Shown here piece after piece: positions 10,198 to 20,066 of a DNA stretch of 64,000 nt. A model generated the notes under the pieces. That model did not search any database. It was not told the origin of the DNA and saw only the letters and a program-made list of their open reading frames with translations. Where the stretch lies: the NCBI RefSeq assembly GCF_003048535.1, contig NZ_PIRQ01000003.1:1-64000 (forward strand), in the 5' to 3' direction. Position 1 is the first letter of the stretch. Each line of letters starts with the position of its first letter. The translations under genes and the position numbers were made by a program. The stretch is from Campylobacter concisus. Its GTDB lineage: Bacteria > Campylobacterota > Campylobacteria > Campylobacterales > Campylobacteraceae.

Positions 10198-11409
10198 TTA
10201 AAATAGTTGAGTGAAAGAAAAACCATTTTTTGTAAGAACTTCTTTGATCTTTTCTTGATGCTCAAGACCCTTTGTCTCAAGTGTAATCGTAATACTTGCA
10301 TCACCATAATCAAGCCTTGTTGAGAAGCGATCGTAGTCGATTTTGACGATGTTTGCATTTGCTGATTTGAGACTATCTGTTAGGCTCATGAGTGCTCCTG
10401 GCTTATCCACAAGCGTTATTTGTAGTGTCATCTTGCGGTGAGACTTGATAAGACCTTTTTCGATGATGATAGAAAGTACTTGTACGTCGATATTTCCACC
10501 ACTTAGCACCACGCCTATCTTCGCACCTTTTTTAAATTTGATCTTATCATGCATAAGTGCTGCCACGCCAGCTGCACCAGCCCCCTCTACAACGATCTTT
10601 TGAGTCTCTAGCAAAAACAAAATCGCAGTTGCGATCTCCTCGTCATCAACCTGCACAAACTCATCAACGCACTCAATAATATTTGCTAGCGTAATCTCAC
10701 TCGCATCACGCACAGCTATACCATCAGCTATGGTGCGAACTGATTTTGAGTTTATGCTCTTTTTAGCGCCATAGCTATTAAACATAGCTGGAGCGCCTTT
10801 TGCACCGACACAGATTACTTTTGTCTTTGGATTAACTTGTTTTATACAACTAGCCACACCGCTAGCTAATCCGCCACCGCCAACTGGGACAATGACTATA
10901 TCAAGGTCGCTTATCTCATCAAGCATCTCAAGCCCCACAGTGCCCTGCCCTGCCATGACGTACTCGTCGTTAAATGGATGAACAAAGGTCATACCTTTTT
11001 CTTTGGCGTAATTAACCGCAAAAGCGTACGCCTCGTCAAAATTATCACCTTTTAAAATAACCTCTGCACCAAGGTCTTTCGTACCAGCAACCTTTAGAAG
11101 CGGGGTTGATTCTGGCATGATGATACAAGCGTGTACGCCAAATTCTTTCGCACTTATCGCTACACCTTGAGCGTGATTGCCAGCACTTGCAGCTACGACT
11201 CCACGCTTTCTCTCCTCATCACTTAGGCTAGCTATTTTATTGTATGCGCCTCTTATCTTATATGCGCCAGTTCGCTGTAAATTTTCCTCTTTTAGATAGA
11301 TACTTGCTCCCAAATTTTTACTAAGTTTCGCACTCAAAGCAAATGGAGTTTTATTTACAAAATGACCGATCGTGATCTTTGCTTGGATGATTTTATTTAG
11401 TGAAACCAT
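10198..11409 (-). CDS. ilvA: Threonine ammonia-lyase (threonine dehydratase)
   Basis: PLP enzyme deaminating threonine to 2-oxobutanoate, the first step of isoleucine synthesis, or serving threonine/serine catabolism. It has 403 residues. The PLP lysine is K51 in RTGAYKIRGAYNKI, and the glycine-rich phosphate loop is VPVGGGGLASG. A C-terminal ACT-like domain (about 325-403, TLVDKPGALMSLTDSLK) suggests allosteric control. The length matches the single-ACT family, nearer the TdcB/short IlvA type than the 514-residue E. coli IlvA, so the symbol is partly conventional. The trmA gene starts the upstream minus-strand run 22 bases before it. Confidence 0.93.
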   Translation of the reverse strand: MVSLNKIIQAKITIGHFVNKTPFALSAKLSKNLGASIYLKEENLQRTGAYKIRGAYNKIASLSDEERKRGVVAASAGNHAQGVAISAKEFGVHACIIMPESTPLLKVAGTKDLGAEVILKGDNFDEAYAFAVNYAKEKGMTFVHPFNDEYVMAGQGTVGLEMLDEISDLDIVIVPVGGGGLASGVASCIKQVNPKTKVICVGAKGAPAMFNSYGAKKSINSKSVRTIADGIAVRDASEITLANIIECVDEFVQVDDEEIATAILFLLETQKIVVEGAGAAGVAALMHDKIKFKKGAKIGVVLSGGNIDVQVLSIIIEKGLIKSHRKMTLQITLVDKPGALMSLTDSLKSANANIVKIDYDRFSTRLDYGDASITITLETKGLEHQEKIKEVLTKNGFSFTQLF

Positions 11410-11431
11410 TTTTTATTTTTCCTTTTTTAAA

Positions 11432-12535
11432 TTATTCTTTTGCCCTTAGTAGCACGCCACACTCGATATGGTGAGTATTTGCAAACTGATCAAAAATGGC
11501 AAATTTTATCACTTCATGGCTTTTACAAAGCTCATTTAAATTTTCTTTTAGAGTCTCTGGATTGCACGAGATGTAAATGATATTTTTGAAATTTTTGATG
11601 AAATTTACGACACTTTCGCTTAGTCCTGCACGGGGTGGATCGACAAGGACATGCGAGAAGCTAAAGTCGCTTAAATTTATCTCTTTTAGCCTGTTAAATT
11701 CCCTAACGCCAGCAAATGCACTCATAAGCTCATCAGCGTCCATACGTAGAAATTTGATATTTTTAGCTTTGTTTAGCTCGCAGTTTTTAAGGGCATTTGC
11801 GATCGAGCTCTTTGAAATTTCAGTGGCAAGAACGTTTTTAAATTTAAACGAAAGCGGAATAGTAAAATTTCCATGTCCGCAGTAGAGCTCAAGGAGGTCA
11901 GCGCCAGCCTCTACGAACTCTTTTGCCCAAGCTATCATCTTTTCATTTACGGCTCTATTTGGCTGGATAAAGGCATTCTCACTTAGGCTAAATTTATAAA
12001 TTTGACCTCCAACATCTAGCTCATCGATCAGATTTAGCTCACCACTTAATAGCTTTTGCCCGCGAGATCTGGCAAGTATGGTAACGTCAAGCTTACTGGC
12101 TAGAATTTTCATAGCCGCCTCAAACTCGCCATCAAGCCTTTTATGATAAAGAAGTGTGACCAAAATACCACTTTTACAAGAGATAAATTCCACTCCAAAA
12201 AGCTTTGCGCGCAGTATTTCGTTCTCTTGTAAGCCATAAAGCAAGCTTGGCATGAGATCTGAAATTTGCTCGCAGACCTTTGGACAATCATCTATAAAGA
12301 CCTTTTTGCCCTTTTCGCTTGCATGCATCGTGTAGCTAAGCTTGCTGCCTTCATGCCAGATACCAAACTCAGCTCTTGTGCGGTAGTGTTTTGGTGTTGA
12401 GCTAAAAACATCAAACTCGCCATCATAAAACTCTGAAAAATTTTGTTTTACAAGGTCAGTTTTAAATAAAATTTGCTCATCATAAGAAGTAAAAAGAGTG
12501 CAAGAGCCACACTCTTTTAAATAATTGCAATCCAA
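11432..12535 (-). CDS. trmA: tRNA (uracil-5-)-methyltransferase TrmA
   Basis: SAM-dependent enzyme making 5-methyluridine at tRNA position 54. It is 367 residues, the normal TrmA length and lacking the TRAM domain of RlmC/RlmD. Motifs: ELYCGHGNFTIPLS (SAM site), VDPPRAGL, and the nucleophilic cysteine in YISCNPETL near residue 325. The opening CNYLKECGSC is cysteine-rich but has no complete cluster-binding set, so TrmA fits better than the Fe-S RlmCD group. It sits 2 bases after the NhaC-type antiporter gene, probably in one transcript. Confidence 0.93.
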   Translation of the reverse strand: MDCNYLKECGSCTLFTSYDEQILFKTDLVKQNFSEFYDGEFDVFSSTPKHYRTRAEFGIWHEGSKLSYTMHASEKGKKVFIDDCPKVCEQISDLMPSLLYGLQENEILRAKLFGVEFISCKSGILVTLLYHKRLDGEFEAAMKILASKLDVTILARSRGQKLLSGELNLIDELDVGGQIYKFSLSENAFIQPNRAVNEKMIAWAKEFVEAGADLLELYCGHGNFTIPLSFKFKNVLATEISKSSIANALKNCELNKAKNIKFLRMDADELMSAFAGVREFNRLKEINLSDFSFSHVLVDPPRAGLSESVVNFIKNFKNIIYISCNPETLKENLNELCKSHEVIKFAIFDQFANTHHIECGVLLRAKE

Positions 12536-12537
12536 AT

Positions 12538-14232
12538 TTATGCTTCTACTTTCTTTCCAACAAATCTAACTAGCGCCCAAATCGCTAAAAATCCGCAAGG
12601 AAGCGCGATCCAAACGCTAAGACCAAGTGCAACTGGCAAGTAACCAACTAGCACACAAACCGCACAAACGCTAAGCGCGTAGACCATTTGAGTCGATACG
12701 TGATCGATATGATTACATCCTGCACCCATTGATGAAAGTATCGTAGTATCCGAGATCGGTGAACAGTGATCGCCAAAGATCGCACCTGTAAGTACGCCTG
12801 AAATATTTACGATCATATATGCATGCATCGCATCGCCCTCTAGGCCGTAGTTTTTGCCGACTGCATAAGCTAGTGGGATAGCTAGAGGCATTAAAATTCC
12901 CATTGTGCCGTAGCTTGTTCCAGTCGAGAAGCTAATAAACGAGCCAAGGATAAAAACAGCAACTGGCAGGATAAATTTAGGTGTTGATGAGCTTAGTAGA
13001 TCAACCAAATACCTTGATGTGCCAAGCTCTTTTATAACAGCACTAAGACTCCACGCAAGAAGCAAAATCACAACTGTGATTATCATGGTCTTCCAGCCTT
13101 TTACCCATGTGCTGATAGCCTCTTTTACGTCAAAAATTTTACGCCAAACGCCCATTGTGATAGCTACAATACTAGCAAGTAACGCTGCTTGAAATAGCGA
13201 TGTAGCCGAGTCAGCTGCGCCAAAAGTATCTTTAAATGTAGAAAAAGCAAGCGGATTAGCAAGTGCATTTTTAAGAGCATCGCCCTCAAGTGCAGCAAGG
13301 CCACTAAAATAAAAACTAGTAAATGCACCAATGACCAACACAAGAAGTGGCACAACAGCATTTGCAGCGCTTAATTTTACGCCCTCTTTTGGCTCAAGTG
13401 TTTTATCTTCAAGATCTTGGATTTGAGTTTTTCCTGAGTGAAGCTCCCCTCTTCTAGCGCGTCTTTCAGCTAATAGCATTGGTCCGTATTCACGCTGCAT
13501 CAAGGCTGTGCAAACTATAAAAAATAAGATGAAGAGGTTATAAAATCTATATGGAATTGTCTCGATAAATATAGAATAAGCGTTAATCCCAGTCTCTCCA
13601 ACTAGCTCATAGCCCTTTTCGATGAGTGAAACCTCAAGGCCAACCCATGTCGAGATGATAGCAATACCAGCGATCGGTGCCGCAGTAGCATCTATGATGA
13701 AGGCTAGTTTTTCACGGCTTATTTTAAATTTATCGCTTATTGGTCTCATAATAGGGCCAACGATTAGGGCATTTGCGTAGTCATCGAAAAATACAAAAAT
13801 TCCCATGAGCCATGTTGAAATTTGAGCTGAAATGCCGCTTTTTGCCTTTTTACTAAGCCAAAGAGCAACCGCCTTTGTGCCACCCATCTTTGTAATGAGT
13901 GCGACCACACCACCGATACAAAGCACTTGAAGTAAAATTCCTGAATCAGTCTTATCAGCCATTGATTCAACGACTCTTGAAACGATACCTGTAAAGCCTT
14001 TTACGATACCCATAAAGATGTTTTCATTGATGATATTTATGAGAAACGTTCCACTAAAAACACCTATAAATAGCGACAAAATGACGTCTTTTGTGATAAA
14101 AGCAAGTGCTATTGCCACAACAGGCGGTATAAGCGTGAATACGCCGTAAATTTCAGCGTTTCTCTTTGCCACTTCTGGATCGACACCAAAAAGCGCAACG
14201 CTAAAAAAAAGTAATAATAAAATTTGTCTCAC
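12538..14232 (-). CDS. NhaC-family Na+/H+ antiporter
   Basis: Inner-membrane antiporter of 564 residues with a cleavable-looking N-terminus (MRQILLLLFFSVALFG) and about a dozen hydrophobic segments. Characteristic NhaC/YheL-type stretches include FVFFDDYANALIVGPIMRPI, DATAAPIAGIAIISTWVG, SFSTGTSYGTMGILMPLAIP and IFGDHCSPISDTTILSSMGA. These place acidic residues and a His-Cys-Ser-Pro loop in the membrane core. It probably exports Na+ in exchange for protons; related proteins carry amino acid or dicarboxylate pairs, so the substrate is an inference. It follows the SDR gene by 9 bases. Confidence 0.9.
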   Translation of the reverse strand: MRQILLLLFFSVALFGVDPEVAKRNAEIYGVFTLIPPVVAIALAFITKDVILSLFIGVFSGTFLINIINENIFMGIVKGFTGIVSRVVESMADKTDSGILLQVLCIGGVVALITKMGGTKAVALWLSKKAKSGISAQISTWLMGIFVFFDDYANALIVGPIMRPISDKFKISREKLAFIIDATAAPIAGIAIISTWVGLEVSLIEKGYELVGETGINAYSIFIETIPYRFYNLFILFFIVCTALMQREYGPMLLAERRARRGELHSGKTQIQDLEDKTLEPKEGVKLSAANAVVPLLVLVIGAFTSFYFSGLAALEGDALKNALANPLAFSTFKDTFGAADSATSLFQAALLASIVAITMGVWRKIFDVKEAISTWVKGWKTMIITVVILLLAWSLSAVIKELGTSRYLVDLLSSSTPKFILPVAVFILGSFISFSTGTSYGTMGILMPLAIPLAYAVGKNYGLEGDAMHAYMIVNISGVLTGAIFGDHCSPISDTTILSSMGAGCNHIDHVSTQMVYALSVCAVCVLVGYLPVALGLSVWIALPCGFLAIWALVRFVGKKVEA

Positions 14233-14241
14233 AAGAACTCC

Positions 14242-14988
14242 TTAAAATTTTTCTATCGCAAGTCCAGCCCAAGTCTGCGTATTTGCCATGACTTCGACTC
14301 TATTTATATTGACACTTCCGGGCATATTTAGACAATTTACCAAAATAGTCGCGATATCCTCAGATGTGATGAAATTTGTATTTTCATAAAGACTATCCGC
14401 TTTTGCCTTATCTCCTCTAAACCTAACCTCGCTGAATTCAGTCTTGCAAAGCCCTGGCTCAATGTTTGTTACCCTGATATTTGTGCCGACCAGATCGTTT
14501 CTTAAATTTAAACTAAACTGCTTTACAAAAGCCTTTGTAGCACCGTAAACGTTACTTCCTGGATATGGCCATGAGCCAGCTGTCGAGCCTAGGTTAAATA
14601 TATAGCCCTTTCCTTGTTTATAAAGTAGCGGCAAAACAGCCTTTGTCGAGTAGATAAGACCCTTGACGTTGGTGTCTATCATCGCCTCAAAGTCCTCTAC
14701 CTTCGCATCTATCGTCTTTTCAAGTCCAAGTGCCATACCAGCGTTGTTTACAAGCACTTCGATATCCTTAAATTTATCAGGCAGGCTCTCTACCGCCTTA
14801 AAAACAGCCTCTTTGTCGCGTATGTCAGCTATAATGATATGCGTATCACCAAGCTCGCTTGCAAGCTTCTTTAGCCTATCTTCTCGCCTTGCAAGAGCGA
14901 CTATCTTGTAGCCTTCTTTTGAGAGTCTTCTGGCGATCGCCTCGCCAAATCCAGATGTTGCACCGGTTACAAAAGCTGTCTTTTTCAT
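14242..14988 (-). CDS. Short-chain dehydrogenase/reductase (YdfG-like)
   Basis: Classical NAD(P)-dependent SDR of 248 residues. It has the cofactor motif TGATSGFG (residues 8-15), NNAG at about 81-84 and the catalytic set Ser135, Tyr148 and Lys152 (YGATK). Arg residues after the second strand (ALARREDRL) favour NADP. The sequence resembles YdfG, the 3-hydroxy acid / serine dehydrogenase, including NLGSTAGSWPYPGSNVYGATKAFVKQFS. The substrate is therefore probably a small hydroxy acid such as serine or 3-hydroxypropionate (inference). It is in a run with the ankyrin and antiporter genes. Confidence 0.9.
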   Translation of the reverse strand: MKKTAFVTGATSGFGEAIARRLSKEGYKIVALARREDRLKKLASELGDTHIIIADIRDKEAVFKAVESLPDKFKDIEVLVNNAGMALGLEKTIDAKVEDFEAMIDTNVKGLIYSTKAVLPLLYKQGKGYIFNLGSTAGSWPYPGSNVYGATKAFVKQFSLNLRNDLVGTNIRVTNIEPGLCKTEFSEVRFRGDKAKADSLYENTNFITSEDIATILVNCLNMPGSVNINRVEVMANTQTWAGLAIEKF

Positions 14989-14996
14989 GATTTTTC

Positions 14997-16211
14997 CTAA
15001 TTGAAATTTGGTTTTAAGCCCAAATTTTCTAAAAATTTGATCGTCTTTTCGTTTTGTTCTTTCAAGGCATAGTCAAGTGCGTTAAATCCCGCATCATCAG
15101 TGGCATTAATATCAGCACCGTTATCCATCAAAAGCTTTAAAATTTCTGGCGTTGCGTGAGCTCCTGCATGCATAAAAACACTTCTATTTGTGTGTTCTAG
15201 ACCGCATGTATCTTCAACTTGCGTCATACCCAAATTTATCATATTCATCTTGGCATTTTCGTCTATGTAGCTCTCGTTTGCATTGGCACCATTTTTTAGC
15301 AAAAGCTCACAAAGTGGCTTATCGCTAAACTGCACAGCATAGAAAAGTACGCTTTTTCCAAAGAAATTTTTGTGATTTACATCGGCTTTATTTGCAAGTA
15401 AAATTTTTACGTTTTCTATATTTTTTAAAGCAAAAAATAGCGGCGTCTCATCGCCCAAATTCACATCGGCCCCGCGCCTTATGATCTCTTTTACCATATC
15501 GCTACTTTTTTCGTTTAAAAGAGCGATATTAAGCAAATTTGTAAGCTCAGCGGTACTGAAATTTTTTGAGTAAAGTAAATTTGCCAGCTCATCGGAATTT
15601 ATCCTTTGAGCCATTATATTTTGCTCAGGTGTTAAAATTTTAGCTTTATTTACACTTTTACCGACACCAAAAGTCAAAAACTCATTTACCACGCTAGTTG
15701 CGTAGTAAGCGGCACTTGGCGTATCAAGTCCAAGGCTTTCATAAAATTTCACAAGCGGAGTTTGAGCGTTTTTGTAAGCTTCTGTAAATTTTTTATATTT
15801 TAAAAAATTAAATAAGCTCTCGTTTGCCCAGTATCTAAGATACTCCATTCTAGCGTCTTTTTCACCCTCTGCAATCTCTGGCTTTGCAAGCTCTTTTTGA
15901 TAAAGCTCAGGTGCGAATGATGCTTTTAGCAAAAGCCATCTAAGCTTGTTTAAATTTTCTTTATAAACTCTATCACCAACGCAACTTTGAGACTCACTTC
16001 TCACAGCCACACTCGCATCAAAAAGCTCTTTTACCTCTTTTAAATTTAAAAGCGAACCATCACAGTAAAATAGCCCTTCATTCGTATAAGCAAGATCATT
16101 TGGAGTAGTTTTAAAGCTCTCTTTTTTGGCAAGATCACTGCACTCTAAAGCGTGTAAATTTATAAAAGAACAAACGCTAAAAAAGAGAAAAAAAACTACT
16201 TTTTTCATCAA
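14997..16211 (-). CDS. Exported ankyrin-repeat protein
   Basis: A 404-residue protein with an N-terminal signal peptide (about residues 1-22, VVFFLFFSVCSFINLHA) and a helical middle region without recognised domain. Ankyrin repeats fill about residues 225-400: DETPLFFALKNIENVKILLA, GKSVLFYAVQFSDKPLCELLL and DAGFNALDYALKEQNEKTIKFL follow the repeat consensus. Export of an ankyrin protein suggests a periplasmic binding or scaffolding role, but the partner is unknown. There are several cysteines in the N-terminal half (for example CSDLAKKE and SCVGDR). It lies 33 bases downstream of acnB. Confidence 0.85.
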   Translation of the reverse strand: MMKKVVFFLFFSVCSFINLHALECSDLAKKESFKTTPNDLAYTNEGLFYCDGSLLNLKEVKELFDASVAVRSESQSCVGDRVYKENLNKLRWLLLKASFAPELYQKELAKPEIAEGEKDARMEYLRYWANESLFNFLKYKKFTEAYKNAQTPLVKFYESLGLDTPSAAYYATSVVNEFLTFGVGKSVNKAKILTPEQNIMAQRINSDELANLLYSKNFSTAELTNLLNIALLNEKSSDMVKEIIRRGADVNLGDETPLFFALKNIENVKILLANKADVNHKNFFGKSVLFYAVQFSDKPLCELLLKNGANANESYIDENAKMNMINLGMTQVEDTCGLEHTNRSVFMHAGAHATPEILKLLMDNGADINATDDAGFNALDYALKEQNEKTIKFLENLGLKPNFN

Positions 16212-16244
16212 AGCTCCTTAAAATTTCGCGATATTGTAACAAAT

Positions 16245-18830
16245 TTATATGCTAAACTCGCTTATTTCATTAAAATTTAGATATTTATAAATTTCATCTT
16301 TATTTAAGCTAAGGCTATCTTTTACTATCTTTTTATATTCATCTACACTTGGTAAACGCCCAAGTAGCGCACAAACAGCGGCTAGCTCAGCACTTCCTAG
16401 ATAAACCTTTGCCCCCATGCCCATTCTGTTGTCAAAATTTCTTGTCGAGGTCGAAAAAACAACGGCATTATCGTTTACTCTTGCTTGATTACCCATACAA
16501 AGCGAGCAGCCTGGTACCTCTGTCCTTGCATTTAATCTTTTAAAAATTTCATAAACGCCTTCATCTTCAAGTGTGCTTTTATCCATCTTTGTCGGCGGTG
16601 CTATCCAAAGCCTAGTTGTAAGCCTGCTCTCATGCTCTAAAATTCTAGCAAGTGCCCTGTAATGGCCGATATTTGTCATGCAGCTTCCCACAAAAACTTC
16701 ATCTATTTTATGCACTCTTTTATTATCAGCCAAAATTTCACTTAGCGTCGCCACATCATCTGGATCATTTGGACAAGCCAAAATCGGCTCATCTATCTGA
16801 GCTAGATCGATCTCCAAAATTTCAGCGTAGCTTGCGTCCTTGTCGGCTCTTAAAAGTGTTGGATTTTCTAGCCATTTTTGCATTTTTTCTTTTCGTCTAA
16901 GCAGAGTCTCGCGGCTCTCATAACCAGCTTTTATCATTGCATCAATTAGCGCAACATTTGAGCGAACATACTCCACGACACTATCAACGCTTAAATTTAC
17001 CACGCAGGCCGCAGCCGAGCGTTCAGCCGAAGCGTCACTTAGTTCAAACGCCTGCTCTACTTTTAAGTTCTCAAGCCCTTCTATCTCTAAAATTTTACCC
17101 GCAAAAACATTCTTTTTGTTTTTCTTTTCAACGCTTAAAAGTCCTTTTTTGATCGCAAAATACGGTATCGCATTTACAAGATCCCTAAGCGTCACGCCCT
17201 CTTTTAGCTCGCCTTTAAATTTGATCAAAACCGACTCTGGCATATTTAGTGGCATCATTCCAAGTACCGCTGCAAACGCCACTAGACCACTTCCAGCTGG
17301 AAAACTAATGCCGATAGGAAATCTCGTATGACTATCGCCGCCAGTACCCACCGTATCAGGTAGTACCATGCGGTTTAGCCACGAGTGGATGACGCCATCG
17401 CCTGGCTTTAGACTCACACCGCCACGTAAATTTATAAATTTTGGCAAACTCTCATGCATCACAAGATCACTTGGCTTTGGGTAAGCGGCCGTATGGCAGA
17501 AGCTTTGCAAAACAAAATCCGCGCCAAAACTAAGGCTAGCAAGCTCTTTTATCTCATCTCTAGTCATCGGCCCAGTCGTATCTTGTGAGCCAACAGTTAA
17601 AATTTCTGGCTCCACATAAGCCCCGGCTCTAACGCCAGCTACACCACAAGCCTTGCCAACCATCTTTTGAGCCAGCGTGTAGCCACCACCCTGTTCTTTT
17701 GGCTGATCTGGCTTTATAAAAATTTGCTCATCGCCAAGCCCCAAGACCTCTCTGGCCTTTTTGGTCACTTGACGTCCTATCATAAGCGGTATCCTACCAC
17801 CTGCTCTTATCTCATCACTTAGAGTATTTGGGTTTAGTCTGAAATTTGCCACGAGTTTTTTCTCAGTGCCTGCAAGCTTATAAATTTCGCCTTTAAATGG
17901 ATAAATTTCTATCTCATCGCCCATCTCAAGCTCATTTACGTTTGCAACTATCGGCAGTGCACCGCTATCTTCAGCGGTATTAAAAAATATCGGAGCTATG
18001 GTAGTGCCGATCACGATGCCGCCCGTTTTTTTATTTGGCACGCCCTCGATCTCATCGCCAAGATGCCACTGGATCGAGTTTATACCGCTCTTTCTGCTGC
18101 TGCCAGTACCGACCACATCGCCAACATAAGCCACTTTTTTACCACGAGTTTTAAGTTCTTTTAAAATTTCTAGACCCTCAGGCATCTTTTTAACAAGCAT
18201 TGCTTTTGCGTGAAGTGGTATGTCGGCCCTTGTATAGGCCTCACTCGCTGGACTTAGGTCGTCAGTATTTGTCTCACCAGGTACTTTAAAAACGCCTGCG
18301 TTTATACAGGTTTCGATTGGCTTTTTATGCGTAAACCACTCTGCGTTCGCCCAAGAAGCAAGCACCTCTTTTGCAAATTTATTGTTGCTACTTAGCTTTG
18401 CGATCTCGTCAAAATATTCATGCACTAGGATGATATTTTTTAGCTCATTTGCCGCGGCACGCGCAATATTTTCATCGCTATTTTTTAGAGCTCGCACCAA
18501 AATTTCCACGTTATATCCGCCAAGCATCTTGCCTAAAATTTTAATAGCACGCATAGCGTCAAGGCCGTTAACAGCAAGCCCATCTATCACTTCGCCAAGA
18601 AAGTTCGCCTTTATCTTCGCTGCGTCATCAACGCCGGGATTGATACGAGTTTCAAGCAAACTTATAAGAAATTTTAGCTCGTTTTGCGCCTTTTCGTCGC
18701 CACTAGACTTGCTGGCAAGCTTTATTAGCTCACAAACTTCACTTGTTTGCTTGGCATTTAGCGCAAGCGGTGGCACGCCCTCTTTTTCTCGCTCGCTCAC
18801 GTGTTTTTCGTAGTCGGTAAAAAAGCTCAT
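16245..18830 (-). CDS. acnB: Bifunctional aconitate hydratase B / 2-methylisocitrate dehydratase
   Basis: TCA-cycle aconitase of the AcnB class, 861 residues with the N-terminal HEAT-like domain (about 1-160) and swapped domain order of AcnB. The 4Fe-4S ligands are seen as a cysteine in [13 protein letters not shown] and two in [10 protein letters not shown]. The substrate-site motif [16 protein letters not shown] is also present. AcnB interconverts citrate and isocitrate in the cytoplasm. Its start is 126 bases from the divergent ogt start. Confidence 0.97.
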   Translation of the reverse strand: MSFFTDYEKHVSEREKEGVPPLALNAKQTSEVCELIKLASKSSGDEKAQNELKFLISLLETRINPGVDDAAKIKANFLGEVIDGLAVNGLDAMRAIKILGKMLGGYNVEILVRALKNSDENIARAAANELKNIILVHEYFDEIAKLSSNNKFAKEVLASWANAEWFTHKKPIETCINAGVFKVPGETNTDDLSPASEAYTRADIPLHAKAMLVKKMPEGLEILKELKTRGKKVAYVGDVVGTGSSRKSGINSIQWHLGDEIEGVPNKKTGGIVIGTTIAPIFFNTAEDSGALPIVANVNELEMGDEIEIYPFKGEIYKLAGTEKKLVANFRLNPNTLSDEIRAGGRIPLMIGRQVTKKAREVLGLGDEQIFIKPDQPKEQGGGYTLAQKMVGKACGVAGVRAGAYVEPEILTVGSQDTTGPMTRDEIKELASLSFGADFVLQSFCHTAAYPKPSDLVMHESLPKFINLRGGVSLKPGDGVIHSWLNRMVLPDTVGTGGDSHTRFPIGISFPAGSGLVAFAAVLGMMPLNMPESVLIKFKGELKEGVTLRDLVNAIPYFAIKKGLLSVEKKNKKNVFAGKILEIEGLENLKVEQAFELSDASAERSAAACVVNLSVDSVVEYVRSNVALIDAMIKAGYESRETLLRRKEKMQKWLENPTLLRADKDASYAEILEIDLAQIDEPILACPNDPDDVATLSEILADNKRVHKIDEVFVGSCMTNIGHYRALARILEHESRLTTRLWIAPPTKMDKSTLEDEGVYEIFKRLNARTEVPGCSLCMGNQARVNDNAVVFSTSTRNFDNRMGMGAKVYLGSAELAAVCALLGRLPSVDEYKKIVKDSLSLNKDEIYKYLNFNEISEFSI

Positions 18831-18956
18831 GAAATTCCTTTGTGGTTTTTGCTCGTTATTTTTAGTCTAAAATCGCTAGTTTTGCTTGCATTTTATCAAA
18901 AAGCAAAACAAACTAAAGTAAAATTTGCCCAAAATTTCAAATTTCAAGGAGCAAAT

Positions 18957-19415
18957 GTGTCAAAAGCTTATCTAAAATCGCCTATCGGAATTTTGGAGAT
19001 CATCGCTAGCGAAAATGGAATTTATGAGATAAATTTTGTAGATAAATTTGAAAAAATAGCGGTAAAAGATGAAAATTTAAAGCTTTGCTTGAATGAGCTA
19101 GAGGCTTATTTTAATGGCAAGCTTAAAGAATTTAGCGTAAGGCTTGATATAAAAACAACTAATTTTAGAGCAAAAATTTACGAGGCTTTACAAAAAGTAC
19201 CATACGGAGAAACGACCACATACGCGGCCCTAGCACTTGCCGTAGGTCACAAAAATGCCTACCGAGCAGCAGGCTCAGCCAATGCTAAAAATCCAGTGCC
19301 TATCATCGTCCCTTGTCACAGAGTGCTAGCTAGCAGTGGGCTTGGCGGATACTCGGGCGGCGAGGGCTTGCCAACTAAAATTTGGCTTTTAGAGCATGAA
19401 GCAAAGCATAAATAG
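18957..19415 (+). CDS. ogt: Methylated-DNA--protein-cysteine methyltransferase
   Basis: Suicide repair protein that moves a methyl group from O6-methylguanine to its own cysteine. The active site is PCHRV with Cys120; the DNA-binding part includes VPYGETTTYAALA, and a closing LGGYSGGEGLPTKIWLL. I chose the GTG at 18957 because AAGGAG lies at 18946-18951 and the product (152 residues) starts just before the conserved SPIGILEI strand. The reading frame stays open upstream to 18801, but that would overlap the acnB start and add an unrelated hydrophobic leader. No Ada-type regulatory domain is present. Confidence 0.92.
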   Translation: MSKAYLKSPIGILEIIASENGIYEINFVDKFEKIAVKDENLKLCLNELEAYFNGKLKEFSVRLDIKTTNFRAKIYEALQKVPYGETTTYAALALAVGHKNAYRAAGSANAKNPVPIIVPCHRVLASSGLGGYSGGEGLPTKIWLLEHEAKHK

Positions 19416-20028
19416 CTAAAAATTTACAGCAAAATAAAAGTCCGGCAAATTTTAAAATTTACAAGCGAACATTTTTAAAATTTATCAGAGTATTTGAAAC
19501 GCGTGAAGTGCTTTAGCGCCATTGTATACATCTTAAACATGAGTGATTTAGCAGATTTAAAAAAAAGGAAGATAAGAGAGCAGCCTCGTAATTTGAGTCC
19601 TCTTGTCTCTCTTTTGAATAAAAAAGGAATTTACAAATTTAATCAAGCTGTCTTTACAAATTTTAAAACTTCATTCACTCGCAAGAGCTGACTACTAAAA
19701 TCTGAATTCACTTACCGCTTAGTTCAAATTTTAGAGCCGAAATTACTCGTTCATGAAATTTTAAAATTTACTTGACACTCACTTGATTTAACAAAGCAAA
19801 TTTACAAATTTTAAAACCTTACACAATCGCCTTAGCAACTTACCAAAATTCAGGTCTCGCTATTTGCTTGCTACTGAATTTGGAAGCGTGATATGCTCGC
19901 TCATAAATTTTAAAATTTGTTTTCTCTAGTGTGCTGCATGTGTTTATATTGTTTAAATTATTAATTGCTTTTATGCGTTATATGGCTTTTTATTTGGATT
20001 TTACAATCGTCAAAATTTATAAATTTTC
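19416..20028. other. Long intergenic region with recurring AAATTTTAAAATTT palindrome
   Basis: No convincing gene is seen here. A 65-codon frame at 19494-19691 lacks a ribosome-binding site and family resemblance. The self-complementary 14-mer AAATTTTAAAATTT occurs exactly at 19447-19460, 19756-19769 and 19905-19918. Partial copies lie near 19472, 19658 and 19806, several preceded by TTACA or TCAT-like context. The copies at 19756 and 19905 share the context CTCG(T/C)TCAT. It may be a decayed repeat family or simply AT-rich drift. The ogt and lon genes converge on it. Confidence 0.5.
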
Positions 20029-20058
20029 CTAGCCCCGAGTGAGAGAAAATGGGGCTAG
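20029..20058 (-). terminator. Terminator downstream of lon
   Basis: A perfect 8-bp stem CTAGCCCC / GGGGCTAG lies 8 bases past the lon stop codon, with a 14-base loop and an A/U-rich sequence (GGAAAATTTAT) after it on the minus strand. Confidence 0.7.
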
Positions 20059-20066
20059 AGTAAGGA

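Noticed and set aside
18801-18956. A longer N-terminus for ogt
   Set aside because: It would overlap the acnB start and add an unrelated hydrophobic leader; the GTG at 18957 has a good AAGGAG site.
19494-19691. A 65-codon open frame in the ogt-lon gap
   Set aside because: It has no ribosome-binding site, no family resemblance, and crosses the AAATTTTAAAATTT-type repeats.
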